27,789 nucleotides of DNA from Symbiodinium natans (Eukaryota > Sar > Dinophyceae > Suessiales > Symbiodiniaceae). Position numbers and translations under genes: made by a program. This document shows, piece by piece, positions 27,575-27,789 of the stretch. The stretch covers positions 117,501-145,289 of the forward strand of contig CAJNDS010000412.1 of the NCBI GenBank assembly GCA_905221605.1, written 5' to 3'. The notes under the pieces were generated by a model. It did no database searches and had not been told where the DNA came from. It saw only the letters and a program-made list of their open reading frames with translations. Numbering within the stretch: position 1 is the stretch's first letter; each line of letters starts with the position of its first letter.

Positions 27575-27789
27575 GCTCATTAATAATATTGATAATATTA
27601 ATAAAATTAATAATATTAATAATCTTTATGATATGAATGATATTAATAATCTTCATAATCTTCATAATCTTCATAATCTTCATAATCTTAATAATCTTAC
27701 TAATCTTAATTATATTCATAATATTAATAATCTTATTAATCTTACTAATCTTAATAATCTGAATATTCTTAAGAATCTTAAGAATCTTA
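27575..27789. repeat. AT-rich array of TAATAATCT/TCTTCATAA units
   Basis: Degenerate trinucleotide-like sequence becomes a regular 9-base TCTTCATAA unit near 27645-27690, then diverges again and runs off the window's end. Confidence 0.8.

Overview
The window looks like nuclear DNA of a eukaryotic alga, most likely a dinoflagellate. The basis is threefold. There are many blocks of the TTTAGGG/CCCTAAA telomere-type heptamer. There is a chain of very small exons on the + strand. The best splice boundaries use GC and GA donors about as often as GT, followed by AG|G acceptors, a combination reported for Symbiodiniaceae and relatives. A chromerid alga is the main alternative. Nothing bacterial, phage, organellar or CRISPR-like was seen, and no tRNA or rRNA gene was recognised. 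Splice sites were assigned by eye, so exon edges are hypotheses.

Bases 145 to about 16060 hold one predicted gene on the + strand, split into roughly 39 short exons (mostly 33-110 nt) plus one 690-nt exon at 13477-14166. Joined, they would encode about 1,000 residues. Most exons read as Glu/Lys/Gln/Leu/Arg-rich heptad-like helix, so the product is probably a long coiled-coil protein. The long exon carries a Cys/His cluster (Cx12C, then YCx2H) followed by HGRIDGPIP and a basic tail. The start of the gene lies before the window or in its first kilobase. No convincing terminal exon was found; a weak candidate sits at 16410-16433.

The introns are packed with degenerate to near-perfect heptamer arrays. 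These are often TTTAGGG just after an exon and CCCTAAA just before the next, so many introns could fold back on themselves, and a few splice sites lie at the edge of an array. The introns also hold an inverted repeat with arms of about 84 nt (5114-5337), a small three-way-junction motif with two TTCG loops (3736-3776), a microsatellite cluster (3701-4018), homopolymer tracts, and a repeat of about 60-140 bp found in three introns and both orientations.

From about 16150 to the end I see no credible gene. The order is: a G-rich minisatellite; a segment bounded by inverted (TA)n/poly-C arms (16658-19807) that contains a 1.25-kb palindrome centred near 17545 and a duplicated AT-rich block of about 480-500 bp; a 7-bp TATAATA array; a 5.5-kb dispersed-repeat block (20090-25600) that switches orientation near 21550 and contains a 1.4-1.6-kb tandem duplication; degenerate heptamer DNA; a hairpin at 26933-27004; a tandem family sharing TGCTTGCGATTTGTC; and an ATC/AAT-rich array running off the end. 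Open frames there are products of repetition.
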